Below the pieces are notes generated by a model, which was not told the origin of the DNA, did not search any database, and worked only from the letters and a program-made list of their open reading frames with translations. Below are positions 34,220-42,756 of a DNA stretch of 64,000 bases, piece by piece (positions within the stretch are counted from its first letter, which is position 1; each line of letters begins with the position of its first letter). The DNA is taken from NCBI GenBank assembly GCA_035607415.1, contig DATNAQ010000126.1, positions 1 to 64,000 on the forward strand, read 5' to 3'. The translations under genes and the position numbers were made by a program. This stretch comes from JAQBQH01 sp035607415. GTDB taxonomy: Bacteria; Myxococcota_A; Polyangia; Palsa-1104.

Positions 34220-34753
34220 GTGCGGATCGAGACCGAACGGCTCGTCCTCGTACCGATCACGCTGCCGATGGTCGAGGCCGTGTTCGCCAACGATCGCGAT
34301 CGCGCCGAGGCCCTCGCCGGCGCGCGCCTGCCCGACGCCTGGCCGGGCAAGGCGCTGGTCGAGCGCGCCTTCTCCGCCGATCTCGACGCCATCCGCGCCG
34401 ACCCCGACGGCCGCCTCTGGGGCGACCGTCTCATGATCGCGCAGCTCAACCAGCGCGAGGCGCGCATCGTCGGCAGCGTCATCTTCCACGGCCGCCCCGG
34501 CACCGACGGCGTCGCCGAGGTCGGCTACGGCGTCGAGCTCGACTCGCAGGGCCGCGGCTTCGCCACCGAGGCCACGCGCGCCTGCGTCGTCTGGGCGCTC
34601 GAGCAGCCCGAGTGCCTCGCCGTCACCGCCACGACCTACCCGTGGCACCGCGCGTCGTTGCGCGTGATCGAGAAGATCGGCATGACCCTGGCCGGCACCC
34701 GCGAGCACGATCTCTTCGGCGAGCTCCTCGTGTTCGAGAAGCGTCGCCCGTGA
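34220..34753 (+). CDS. GNAT N-acetyltransferase (RimJ/RimL-like)
   Basis: A 177-residue protein from GTG 34220 (VRIETERLVLVPIT), which starts exactly where the family's first strand begins. The motif sequence is typical: IETERLVLVP, IVGSVIFHGRPG, VAEVGYGVELDSQGRGFATEATRA (acetyl-CoA binding R/Q-x-x-G-x-A), and ATTYPWHRASLRVIEKIGM. It acetylates an amine of a small molecule or a protein N-terminus. The start is inferred from the family alignment; no strong ribosome site is seen. Confidence 0.8.
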   Translation: MRIETERLVLVPITLPMVEAVFANDRDRAEALAGARLPDAWPGKALVERAFSADLDAIRADPDGRLWGDRLMIAQLNQREARIVGSVIFHGRPGTDGVAEVGYGVELDSQGRGFATEATRACVVWALEQPECLAVTATTYPWHRASLRVIEKIGMTLAGTREHDLFGELLVFEKRRP

Positions 34754-34781
34754 GCGCGCGTCCGCGAGCGAAGGTGCGCCG

Positions 34782-35567
34782 ATGAGCGTCTCCTTGCGCA
34801 CCGTCGCGCGCGACTTCCGCCGCGAGATCCGCGACGACCACCTCGGCCAGGGCGCCGCCGCGCTCGCGTTCTACTGGATGCTGGCGCTCTTTCCTGCCGC
34901 CATCTTCCTGCTCACGCTGCTCGCCTATCTACCGATCCCGCACCTCGAGCGCGCGGTCATGCACTTCGCGCGCACCACGTTACCCGACGACGCCGGCGCG
35001 CTCCTCTCGAGCTTCGTCGACACCGTCCTCAACCGCAAACGCGGCGGCCTGCTCTCGTTCGGCGCCGTCCTCACCGTCTGGTCCACGTCGAGCGGCATCC
35101 ACGCGCTCATGCATCAGCTCAACGTCGCCTGGGACGTCGACGAGCGCCGCCCGTTCTGGCGTCGCCGCGCCGTCGCCATGCTGATCGCGATGTGCTTCGT
35201 GCTGCTCATCATCGCCGCGTTCGGCCTGATCGTCTTCGGCCGCGCGCTGCACCTGCGCCTGTTGCGCTGGGTCGTCATCTGCGGCGCGCTGCTCGTCGGG
35301 ATCGCGCTCATCTATCACTACGGCCCCAACGTCCGTCGCCGCTTCCGCGTGGTCACGCCGGGCAGCCTGCTCGCGCTGGCGATGCTGATCGTGGCGTCGG
35401 TGGCCTTCCAGGTCTTCGTGTCGCGCGTGGCCAGCTACAGCATCACCTACGGCAGCCTCGGCGCCGCGATCACGCTCATGATGTGGCTCTACCTGGCGGC
35501 GTGGGCGATCCTGCTCGGCGCCGAGCTCGACGCCACGCTCGCGTCCTACGTCGGCGCGCGCTCCTAG
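34782..35567 (+). CDS. YihY/BrkB-family inner membrane protein
   Basis: A 261-residue protein with six membrane helices. The family pattern is clear: GQGAAALAFYWMLALFPAAIFL, the SFGAVLTVWSTSSGIHALMHQLN block, NVRRRFRVVTPGSLLALAML, and YGSLGAAITLMMWLYLAAWAILLGAELDA. The family was once called RNase BN, wrongly, and its role is unknown. It is 28 nt after the GNAT gene and its end overlaps the convergent SUFU gene by four bases. Confidence 0.9.
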   Translation: MSVSLRTVARDFRREIRDDHLGQGAAALAFYWMLALFPAAIFLLTLLAYLPIPHLERAVMHFARTTLPDDAGALLSSFVDTVLNRKRGGLLSFGAVLTVWSTSSGIHALMHQLNVAWDVDERRPFWRRRAVAMLIAMCFVLLIIAAFGLIVFGRALHLRLLRWVVICGALLVGIALIYHYGPNVRRRFRVVTPGSLLALAMLIVASVAFQVFVSRVASYSITYGSLGAAITLMMWLYLAAWAILLGAELDATLASYVGARS

Positions 35568-36166
35568 AAGATTCCGAACCGCTTCTTTCGAACAGACGAG
35601 GGACGATCGACGATGAGCGTCTCTGCGAGATCGATGCGGCTGAACGCGTCGAGCAGCGCGCGCGTGCCCTGGTCGAGCTTCATCCGCAGCTCGTCTTCGT
35701 ACAGCGCGTGCAGGACGTAGACATGCACGCATCTTCCGTCTGCGAGGCTGATGGTCTGCGCTTCGGCCGGGACGCGCACCGGCGGTAGAAGCAGCCACGC
35801 GCAGAGCTTGGTTTCGCCTGCGAACGGCTGTGCCGGGTCCCCGTTCGGCAGCGTATGGCCGCTGCCAAACCACGTCTGATGATCGTGCGGAAACCGCGCC
35901 ATCGTCTTGAGCCAGCGGATCGGCCAATACCACCGCTCGAGCTCGGTGGCGGGCGGGGGCGTCGCCCGCAAGAGATCGACGCGCCATTCGGCAGGTAGCA
36001 CGAGCATCAGCTCGGCGAAGCGAAATGGCTCGAAGCCCGGCTCGGTCGCCATCGGCAGATCGCTCATGCCGGTCGTGAACAACGTCCAGACGTTGCGCTC
36101 GGGCCGCGGCGCGATCAGATGAACGTCGAGGGCGCCGGCCGAGAACTCGTCGTCGGAGCCGCTCAT
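35564..36166 (-). CDS. suppressor-of-fused (SUFU) domain protein
   Basis: A 200-residue protein starting at ATG 36166. It matches bacterial SUFU-domain proteins: LDVHLIAPRPERNVWTLFTTG, FRFAELMLVLPAEW, YWPIRWLKTMARFPHD, HTLPNGDPAQPFA, and CAWLLLPPV followed by VHVYVLHALYEDELRMKL. Such proteins are often immunity or antitoxin-like partners of polymorphic toxins, or stand alone; no toxin gene adjoins it here. It is cytoplasmic, with no signal. It ends in a basic KKRFGIF tail. Confidence 0.8.
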   Translation of the reverse strand: MSGSDDEFSAGALDVHLIAPRPERNVWTLFTTGMSDLPMATEPGFEPFRFAELMLVLPAEWRVDLLRATPPPATELERWYWPIRWLKTMARFPHDHQTWFGSGHTLPNGDPAQPFAGETKLCAWLLLPPVRVPAEAQTISLADGRCVHVYVLHALYEDELRMKLDQGTRALLDAFSRIDLAETLIVDRPSSVRKKRFGIF

Positions 36167-36189
36167 CGCAGCAGGATAGCCGACCGCGG

Positions 36190-37377
36190 CTAGTTCCTGC
36201 AGCCGTCGTAGTTGAGGCAGGCGCCGGCGGCGTCGCAGTGCCAGCCCTGGTTGCACTCGTTCGCCGAGTAATCGTAGTCGCTGCACTTGTACTGGCAGCT
36301 CGGCGCGTCGTCGTTCAGCGACGGCACCGTCGTCGTGTAGGCCGAGCCGTACTGCTCGACGTACTTGTACTGGATGAAGCCGTAGCCCGCGCCGTACGGG
36401 TTGTTCACGCCGAAGCGCGACGTGCCCCAGCTGTTCTTGAAGATGTAGAACCCCTTCTGCATCACCGGATTGCCCTGCGCGTCCTTCACGACGTTGCCGT
36501 CCTTGTCGATCGCGGGGAACTGGAGCGAATCGTCCCAGCCGACGATGAGGATGCCGTGCCCGGCGCGCTGCAGGTGGCTGGCGTCGATGTCCTCCTGGTT
36601 GGGCATGCGCACGACGCCCATCTTCAGATCGTCTTCGTTGATCTTCAGCGTCGACAGGCCGTGGTTCCACGCCTGGTAGAAGAAGTCGAGCCCGAGCACC
36701 ACCGCGGTCTTGTCGTTCATGATGTGGCTCTTGATCGACGTGGTGCGCAGCCACGACCCCGACGGCAGCTTGTACTTCTTCGCCGTCGTCGCCGCCGCCG
36801 GTGGATCACCTTGCGTCCAGCACTTGGTCGGCAGCGTCTGCGTCTCGGTGCCGTCGGGCTTGCAGTCCGCATCGTCGCTCGGGCCCCACTCGTTGCCGTT
36901 GTACGGCCACACCGTCTCTTCGACGCCGCCGAACTGCGCCAGCGCCTCGACGTTGTCCTGATTGTCCGAGCCTTCGCCGTCGGGGAACGAGCCGAGCTGC
37001 TTTTTGACCGACCACTGCAGGTACTGCTCCGAGAAGTCGGGGTTGGCCATGCCGGCCTTGATGTACAGGTGCTCCATGAGCGCTGTCGTCGAGAAGATGG
37101 TGCAGACGCCGCGCCGCGCCTGGTTGCGCACCGGCGACTGGAGCGCGATCAGCTCCGTCGACTTCGTCGCGACCTCGTCGGCCTTCAGGTCGACGTCGGG
37201 CAACGAATCGTTCGACGGCGCTCCTTTGAACACCGAGTCGTACGACGACAGCGGCATGTCCTCTTCGCCGACGTCGACGCCGCCGGCGCCGTCCGAAGAC
37301 GCCGAGCCGGCGCAGCCCAGAACCAGGAAGGAACCCAACACGGTGATCACGAGTTGTGTGCGCATGGCCGCGCGCAT
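36190..37377 (-). CDS. papain-family (C1) cysteine peptidase lipoprotein
   Basis: A 395-residue protein. A lipoprotein signal (VITVLGSFLVLGC) places it in the envelope. The C1A catalytic set is present: oxyanion Gln86 and nucleophile Cys92 (SPVRNQARRGVCTIFS), His274 (RAGHGILIVGWDD) and Asn315 (FKNSWGTSRFG). An insert between Cys and His carries extra Cys, and the C-terminus has a Cys-rich segment (CQYKCSDYDYSANEC). A short acidic propeptide precedes the domain. It may degrade prey or extracellular protein, which is inference. The start could also be ATG 37365. Confidence 0.85.
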   Translation of the reverse strand: MRAAMRTQLVITVLGSFLVLGCAGSASSDGAGGVDVGEEDMPLSSYDSVFKGAPSNDSLPDVDLKADEVATKSTELIALQSPVRNQARRGVCTIFSTTALMEHLYIKAGMANPDFSEQYLQWSVKKQLGSFPDGEGSDNQDNVEALAQFGGVEETVWPYNGNEWGPSDDADCKPDGTETQTLPTKCWTQGDPPAAATTAKKYKLPSGSWLRTTSIKSHIMNDKTAVVLGLDFFYQAWNHGLSTLKINEDDLKMGVVRMPNQEDIDASHLQRAGHGILIVGWDDSLQFPAIDKDGNVVKDAQGNPVMQKGFYIFKNSWGTSRFGVNNPYGAGYGFIQYKYVEQYGSAYTTTVPSLNDDAPSCQYKCSDYDYSANECNQGWHCDAAGACLNYDGCRN

Positions 37378-37492
37378 TCAGCAGGGAACGTGCCGCGCGA
37401 AAATCACCAAGCGCCGTTGACACGTCGCGGAGATAGGCCGCGATCGCCGCCAAATTTCATGATTTCCGGATGGGTAGGACTGGCGCCTACAG

Positions 37493-38881
37493 TCACCTAC
37501 CGCGCCACGTTGTCACAGCCCGCGGCAGCCGGATCGCGCGGAACGAGCCGAGCATGCGCCGCCACCAGCGCGACACGCGACGGCCGAACGAGAAGAGCCA
37601 CTCGCGCCGCAGATCGGCGACGAGATCGCGCGCCGGATCGAGCCCGCGCAGGACGCCGTCGAGCAGCGCGAGCGCGCGCACCAGCGCGAGCAGCGACGGC
37701 GACATGCGCAGCTTGTGGTTGCGTCCGAGCGCGACCATCTGCCCGAGCACGCGCGCGCCGTCGCCCTTGCCGCCGGCGTCGCTGACCAGCTGCGCCAGCT
37801 CGTTCTCCAGGCGCGCGCGATCGACCGACACGCTCGCGCCGTCGGGCGAGAGCGCCAGCACGGCGTCGGCGAGCGCGCGCGTTCGACCGAGCGCCAGCGC
37901 GCGCACCAGCCGCCCGAGATCGCCGCGCAGCTCGTCGTCGACGCGCTCGACGGCGCCGAGATCGATGAGCACGAGGCGCCCGTCCTCCTCGACGAGCACG
38001 TTGCCCGGATGCGGGTCGGCGTGAAACACGCCGTGATCGAGGATCTGCCGCGTGAACGCGCGCAACAGCGCCGCGCGCGCCGCTTTCTGCTGCGGCTCGG
38101 CGAGCGCTCCGAGCTTGCGGCCGTGCACCTCCTCCATCACCAGCACCGTCGGGCGCACCAGCGTGGTCACGATGCGCGGCACGCGCACCTCGCGCGCGCC
38201 CTCGAGCAGCGCCGACAGCCGCGCCGCGTTCGCCGCCTCGCGCGTGAAGTCGAGCTCGCGCGTGATCGAGCGCTCGAACGCGTCGAGCAGCGCCACCGGA
38301 TCGAGCGCGGCGATCTCGGGGATCGCCTGCGACAAGAGGCCCGCGAACATGCGAATGAGCGCCAGATCGGCGGCGACCATGCGCGCGAGGCCGGGGCGCT
38401 GGATCTTCACGACCACGCGCGAGATCCCGTCGGCCGGCTCGCGCAGCACCGCGCGATGCACCTGCCCGATCGACGCCGCCGCCAGCGGCACCGGATCGAT
38501 CGACGCGAACGCGCGCGAAAAGTCGTCGTGCAGCGCGCGTCGCAGCTGCTGCTCGACGACGCGCGGCTTCATCGGCGGCACGCCCGAGTGCAGGCTCGCG
38601 AGCGCGCGCGTCACCTCGGGCGGAAACAGATCCTCGCGCGTCGCCAGCAGCTGCCCGAGCTTGATGTACGTCGGGCCGAGATCGGCGAACAGCCGCGCCA
38701 ATCGCGGGCCGATCCCCGCCGGCGAAGGCTTGCGACGCTCGAGGATCTCGCCGAATCCGTGGCGCGCCAGGATGAGCGCGACCCGCTGCACGCGCAGGGC
38801 CGGCGCGAGCAGCCCGACCCTCCGATTTTCGGTGACCAGCTGCCGCGTCAAATCTTCGAGATCACGCGCGCGTGGATTCAT
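37493..38881 (-). CDS. UbiB/ABC1/AarF-family atypical kinase
   Basis: A 462-residue protein from ATG 38881. ABC1 hallmarks are present: KxGQ motif (TYIKLGQLLATREDLFP), Ala-rich nucleotide loop (LAAASIGQVHRA), lysine in VVVKIQRPGL, ELDFTREAANA, HADPHPGNVLVEEDGRLVLIDLG, with DLG as the metal motif. Members act as ATPases in quinone or lipid handling. The C-terminus, usually two membrane helices, is here a basic Arg/Trp-rich segment (WLFSFGRRVSRWWRRM), so membrane attachment may be peripheral. No ubi or men gene adjoins it. Confidence 0.9.
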   Translation of the reverse strand: MNPRARDLEDLTRQLVTENRRVGLLAPALRVQRVALILARHGFGEILERRKPSPAGIGPRLARLFADLGPTYIKLGQLLATREDLFPPEVTRALASLHSGVPPMKPRVVEQQLRRALHDDFSRAFASIDPVPLAAASIGQVHRAVLREPADGISRVVVKIQRPGLARMVAADLALIRMFAGLLSQAIPEIAALDPVALLDAFERSITRELDFTREAANAARLSALLEGAREVRVPRIVTTLVRPTVLVMEEVHGRKLGALAEPQQKAARAALLRAFTRQILDHGVFHADPHPGNVLVEEDGRLVLIDLGAVERVDDELRGDLGRLVRALALGRTRALADAVLALSPDGASVSVDRARLENELAQLVSDAGGKGDGARVLGQMVALGRNHKLRMSPSLLALVRALALLDGVLRGLDPARDLVADLRREWLFSFGRRVSRWWRRMLGSFRAIRLPRAVTTWRGR

Positions 38882-38953
38882 GCGCGCGCTCTTGAGCAAG
38901 CTCCATGCCGTGCTACAGTGCCGCGGTTTCCGTAACCAGCGTGTAAAGAGCAA

Positions 38954-38989
38954 GTGAGCGAGCAAAGCGAGCGCAGCAGAGCGAAGCGA
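38954..38989 (+). repeat. GAGCGAGC-type intergenic repeat, weak copy
   Basis: GTGAGCGAGC-A-AAGCGAGCG followed by GAGCGAAGCGA directly abuts the ATG of the GT2 gene. It shares the TGAGCGAGCG opening with the elements at 29369, 61853 and 63347 but lacks the GGCCC hairpin. The stretch is an in-frame extension of the GT2 gene (a GTG at 38954), but the encoded SEQSERSRAKR is not part of the enzyme fold. Confidence 0.45.
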
Positions 38990-39682
38990 ATGAAAATTTC
39001 GATCATCATCCCCGTGTTCAACGAGGCCGGCACCGTCGGAGAAATCATCGACAAGGTGCGCGGTCTGGATCTCGGCCGCGACGTCGAAAAAGAGATCATC
39101 GTCGTCAACGACGGCTCCTCCGACGGCACGCGCGCCGCGCTCGCGCCCTACGAGAAGGTCGACGGCGTGCACGTGCACCACTCGCCGGTGAACCTCGGCA
39201 AGGGCTCGTCGGTGCGCATCGGCTTCTCGTTCGCCTCGGGCGACATCATCACCATCCAGGACGCCGACCTCGAGCTCGATCCCGCCGAGTACAAGAACCT
39301 GATCGTGCCCATCGTCGACGGCTCGGCCGACGTGGTCTACGGCTCGCGCTTCGCCGGCAAGGGGCGCCAGGGCAAGCTCACCTTCTGGCTCGCGAACAAG
39401 GCGCTCGCCGCGCTCACCAACACGCTCTACGGCGGCGGGCTGACCGACATCGAGACCTGCTACAAGGTCTTCCGCGCCGACGTGATCCGGCAGCTCAAGC
39501 TGAAGGCCGCGCGCTTCGAGATCGAGCCCGAGCTGACGGCGCAGCTGCTCAAGCGCGGCTTCCGCATCAAGGAGCTCCCGATCGGGTACGCGCCGCGCAC
39601 GCACGACGAGGGCAAGAAGATCAACTGGAAGGACGGATTCGGCGCGGTGTGGATGCTGGTGACGCAGCGGCTCGACAAGTGA
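38990..39682 (+). CDS. family 2 glycosyltransferase, dolichol/polyprenyl-phosphate mannosyltransferase-like
   Basis: A 230-residue GT-A enzyme from ATG 38990. Motifs: KISIIIPVFNEAGTVGEII, IIVVNDGSSDGT, NLGKGSSVRIGF, IITIQDADLELDP (DxD) and YGSRFAGKGRQG. ARFEIEPELTAQLLKRGF and PIGYAPRTHDEGKKINWKDG are typical of DPM1-like enzymes acting on polyprenyl phosphate. There are no C-terminal membrane helices. The product would be a lipid-linked sugar for envelope glycans. The neighbouring YfhO-like membrane protein could use such a donor, which is inference. Confidence 0.88.
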   Translation: MKISIIIPVFNEAGTVGEIIDKVRGLDLGRDVEKEIIVVNDGSSDGTRAALAPYEKVDGVHVHHSPVNLGKGSSVRIGFSFASGDIITIQDADLELDPAEYKNLIVPIVDGSADVVYGSRFAGKGRQGKLTFWLANKALAALTNTLYGGGLTDIETCYKVFRADVIRQLKLKAARFEIEPELTAQLLKRGFRIKELPIGYAPRTHDEGKKINWKDGFGAVWMLVTQRLDK

Positions 39683-39713
39683 GCCGCGCCAGGCGGAGAA
39701 GAAGGCGGGAAGG

Positions 39714-40043
39714 CTAGAGCGCCTTCTTGACCAGCTCTTCGATCTTCGGCTTGGCCACGGCGCCGACGATCTGCCCGACCACCTTGCCGTCCTTGAACAT
39801 CAGGAGCGTCGGGATCGAACGCACGTCATACTGCGTCGGCGTCTTAGGGTTCTCGTCGATGTTGACCTTGACCACCTTGACCTTGCCCGCGTACTCACCC
39901 GCGAGCTGCTCCACGACCGGCGCGATCGCGCGGCACGGTCCGCACCAGGTGGCCCAGAAATCGATCAGCACCGGCTGCGAAGACTTGAGCACGTCGGTCT
40001 CGAAGCTGGCGTCGGTCACGTTCGCAATCTTGTCGCTGGCCAT
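39714..40043 (-). CDS. trxA: thioredoxin
   Basis: A 109-residue thioredoxin of standard length. The active site is WCGPC at C34 and C37, with the buried Asp in VLIDFWATW and the cis-Pro in VRSIPTLLMFKDG. The start ATG 40043 has AAGGAG six bases ahead. It reduces disulfides in the cytoplasm. It stands alone, divergent from the YfhO-like gene. Confidence 0.96.
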   Translation of the reverse strand: MASDKIANVTDASFETDVLKSSQPVLIDFWATWCGPCRAIAPVVEQLAGEYAGKVKVVKVNIDENPKTPTQYDVRSIPTLLMFKDGKVVGQIVGAVAKPKIEELVKKAL

Positions 40044-40079
40044 GTCCACTCCTTATCACATGGTACGATGCGCGGGCTC

Positions 40080-42416
40080 ATGAAAACGTCGCGCCTCGGG
40101 TGCATCCTCGTGCTCCTCGTTGGCGTTTTCGTGCTGCACCGCGAAGTCCTCGTGGGTGGCATGGTCTACCACAACGAGGACGCCGCCGACGGGTACTACC
40201 CATCGCATGTAGCCATTCTGCGCGCCCTCGGCAACGGGGAGCTGCCGACCTGGGAGCGCGGCTCGTGGTCCGGCTGGCCGTTGGCGGTCGATCCGTACTA
40301 CGGCCTGTTCTACCCACTGACCTCAATCTATGCCGCCTTCGGCGCGGTGCGAGGGCTGGGGGTGACGATCGCGCTGCACGCGCTCGGCGCCGGGCTCGGC
40401 ATGTTGTGGCTGATGCGCCGGCGCAAGCTCGACTGGGGCGCGGCGCTGTTCGCGGCGGTGTCGCTGGCGTTCGGATCGTTCATGGTCGAGCGCATCCGGC
40501 ACATCATCTTCGCGCAGATGATGGCGTGGCTGCCCCTGATCCTCGTCGGGGTCGAGGGCTTTCTCGCCGAGCGGCGGGCGCGCTGGCTGGTGCTGGCGGC
40601 GGTGGCGACGGGGATGTCGCTCGTGTGCGGGGCGCTGCCGCTGGCACCGTTCGTGGTCATCGCCGTCGGGGCCTACGTGGTGCCGCGGCTGTGGGCGGTC
40701 GATCGCGTCGCGCGGCCGCGTGTGGGCGCGTGGCTCGTCGCCGCGGCGGTCGTGGGCGGCCTCATCGCGGCGGCGCAGATCGTGCCGACGGTGGCGCATC
40801 TGCCGTATTCGCCGCGCTCGCTCGGCGTCGACTATGCGTTCGCGTCGTCGTATGCGTGGCCCGATGCGCGCTATCTGGCGGTGCTGATCGCGCCCGGCGT
40901 CTTCGGCGGGGCCGAGCGCGGGCATTGGTACGGCGCGTTCAACCACTGGGAGATGGCGGGGTGGTACGCGGGCGCGCTCACGGTGTTGCTGGCGCCGCTC
41001 GGCCTTCTGCGTCGTCGAGGTGGCCGTTCCTCGCTTGGCGGGCCACCGGTGATGGCCGGTGAGCTGTGGGCGCTCGGCGGTGTGGCCGTGCTCGGCATCC
41101 TGCTCGCGTTCGGCGACGGCATGCCGGTCCATCGCTTCTTCTTTCACTACGTGCCGCTCTACGGCGCGTTGCGCTGCCCGACGCGCGCGCTGGTGATGGA
41201 TCTGTTCGCGCTGCCCATCCTCGCGGCCGAAGGGATCGCGTGGCTCGAGGCGCGCGCGGGCACGCGGCGCGCCATCGGCATCGTCGTCGCGCTCGCGTGC
41301 GTCGTCGGCGGCGTGGTCACCGCGATGCTCCTGTCGCGCGATGGGCGCCTGGCGCCGGCGATCGTCGCCTCGCGCCACGCGTTCGCGCACTTCGCGCTCG
41401 TGGCCGGCAGCGGCGGGGCGCTGGTGGCGCTGCTCGTCGGTGGCGTGGTGCCCGCGCCGGTCGCCGCGGCGGCGCTGGCGCTGGTGTCGTGCGTCGATCT
41501 CGTGGCCACGAGCCGCGCGCTGGTGCAGCCGAAGCCGGGCGACTGGGCGGCCGGCACCGAGCGCTTCGCCGCGGTCGATTGGCTCCTGGCGCAGCATCCC
41601 ACCGAGCGCTTCATCCCCGACTGGCGCGGGCCGTTCCGCCTGCACAACCTCGGCATGACCTACGGCATCGAGGGCGCGGGCGGCTACGAGTCGTTCACCA
41701 TCTGGCGCTACACCAACCTGCTCTACACCATCGACAACGGACAGCCCTATCCGTTCGCCAAGCTCAAGCAGGATCTCGCCGCCGGCGAGCTCAAGCGGTT
41801 CGATACGCCGCTCGTCGATCTCCTCAACGTGCGCTGGTACATCGGCACGAACGCGCCGGCGCCGCAGTGGATCGAGCGCTTCCGGCCCAAGCCCGGCGAC
41901 AAGCTGCACGCCGTGCACGAGCCGACGTGGGATCCGCAGCTCGGCGTCTGGGAGAACCCGCATGTGCTGCCGCGCGCGTACGTGGTGCATCACGCCACCG
42001 TGCTCGCCGACGACGCGGCGCAAGCCCACGCGCTCTTGAAGCTGGATCCGCGCAACGACGTGATCCTCGACGCGGCGCCGTCGCCCGCGCCGTCGGGCAA
42101 CGGCATGGAGCCGGCGCGGATCGTGACGCTCGCGCGCAAACGCGTGGTGGTCGAAGCCGACACGCCGGCGCCGGGCGTGCTCGTCCTGTCCGACGCGTGG
42201 TACCCCGGCTGGCGGGTGACCGTCGACGGCGCGCCGGCCACGCTCCTGCGCGCCGATTATGCCTTGCGCGGCGTGGCCATCCCGGCCGGCAAGCACACGA
42301 TCGAGTTCACCTTCCGCTCGCGCCCCGCCGCGGTCGGCCTGACCCTGTCCGCGGTCGGCCTCCTCGCATTGTTCGGTTTCGCGGCGATTGGTCGCAAGCG
42401 CCCGACGCTGTTATAA
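40080..42416 (+). CDS. YfhO-like polytopic membrane protein (GT-C type)
   Basis: About 778 residues. The start is ATG 40080; ATG 40068 (four residues longer) is also possible. An N-terminal helix is followed by PSHVAILRALGNGELPTWERG and then about ten hydrophobic helices to residue ~480, as in GT-C glycosyltransferases. The soluble C-terminal part has the family signature VLSDAWYPGWRVTVDG then GVAIPAGKHTIEFTF. Members such as YfhO are thought to transfer sugars from polyprenyl phosphates to envelope polymers. The hem-operon -10 box overlaps its stop codon. Confidence 0.82.
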   Translation: MKTSRLGCILVLLVGVFVLHREVLVGGMVYHNEDAADGYYPSHVAILRALGNGELPTWERGSWSGWPLAVDPYYGLFYPLTSIYAAFGAVRGLGVTIALHALGAGLGMLWLMRRRKLDWGAALFAAVSLAFGSFMVERIRHIIFAQMMAWLPLILVGVEGFLAERRARWLVLAAVATGMSLVCGALPLAPFVVIAVGAYVVPRLWAVDRVARPRVGAWLVAAAVVGGLIAAAQIVPTVAHLPYSPRSLGVDYAFASSYAWPDARYLAVLIAPGVFGGAERGHWYGAFNHWEMAGWYAGALTVLLAPLGLLRRRGGRSSLGGPPVMAGELWALGGVAVLGILLAFGDGMPVHRFFFHYVPLYGALRCPTRALVMDLFALPILAAEGIAWLEARAGTRRAIGIVVALACVVGGVVTAMLLSRDGRLAPAIVASRHAFAHFALVAGSGGALVALLVGGVVPAPVAAAALALVSCVDLVATSRALVQPKPGDWAAGTERFAAVDWLLAQHPTERFIPDWRGPFRLHNLGMTYGIEGAGGYESFTIWRYTNLLYTIDNGQPYPFAKLKQDLAAGELKRFDTPLVDLLNVRWYIGTNAPAPQWIERFRPKPGDKLHAVHEPTWDPQLGVWENPHVLPRAYVVHHATVLADDAAQAHALLKLDPRNDVILDAAPSPAPSGNGMEPARIVTLARKRVVVEADTPAPGVLVLSDAWYPGWRVTVDGAPATLLRADYALRGVAIPAGKHTIEFTFRSRPAAVGLTLSAVGLLALFGFAAIGRKRPTLL

Positions 42417-42417
42417 T
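42388..42417 (+). promoter_or_regulatory. promoter of the haem operon
   Basis: A perfect -10 TATAAT at 42412-42417 is preceded by TTGGTC at 42388-42393 with an 18-nt spacer. The predicted transcript start (about 42424) is only three bases ahead of ATG 42427, so the first mRNA would be effectively leaderless. The -10 overlaps the stop codon of the YfhO-like gene. Confidence 0.55.
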
Positions 42418-42426
42418 TCCCGCATC

Positions 42427-42756
42427 ATGGCGCGCCTCTTCATCTCCGCCGACCAGATGGATCGCTGGGCCGCGGAGGGCAAAGTCTCGTTGCAAGACGA
42501 CATCATGGCGCTGCCCGCATTGGGGCGCTCGTTCAAGCTGCGCACCGCGGTCCGCTTCCTCACGGTGATCGAAGGCGCCGACGCGCACGGGCTCGTCGGC
42601 CGCGTCAAGACCGACGACCAGCTCGCGGAGATGGGCGGCGAGCACTACGGCGCCAGCGTCATCCTCGGCGACGTGGGCTACGAGTGCGAAGAAGGCTTCA
42701 TCGGCCTGCCCGTCGACGGCGGCGCCTCGGCGTTGATAAAGTTGGGCGGGCCGTAA
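42427..42756 (+). CDS. small conserved protein leading the haem operon
   Basis: A 109-residue soluble protein from ATG 42427. Visible blocks: MARLFISADQMDRWAAEGKV, DDIMALPALGRSFKLRTAVRF, VIEGADAHGLVGRVKTDDQLAEMG and GASVILGDVGYECEEGFIGLPV. No known domain is recognised. It overlaps the CcsA-like gene by one base (TAATG), so it is a real co-translated member of the unit and may act in haem or cytochrome metabolism. The promoter directly ahead suggests it is the first gene of the transcript. Confidence 0.6.
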   Translation: MARLFISADQMDRWAAEGKVSLQDDIMALPALGRSFKLRTAVRFLTVIEGADAHGLVGRVKTDDQLAEMGGEHYGASVILGDVGYECEEGFIGLPVDGGASALIKLGGP

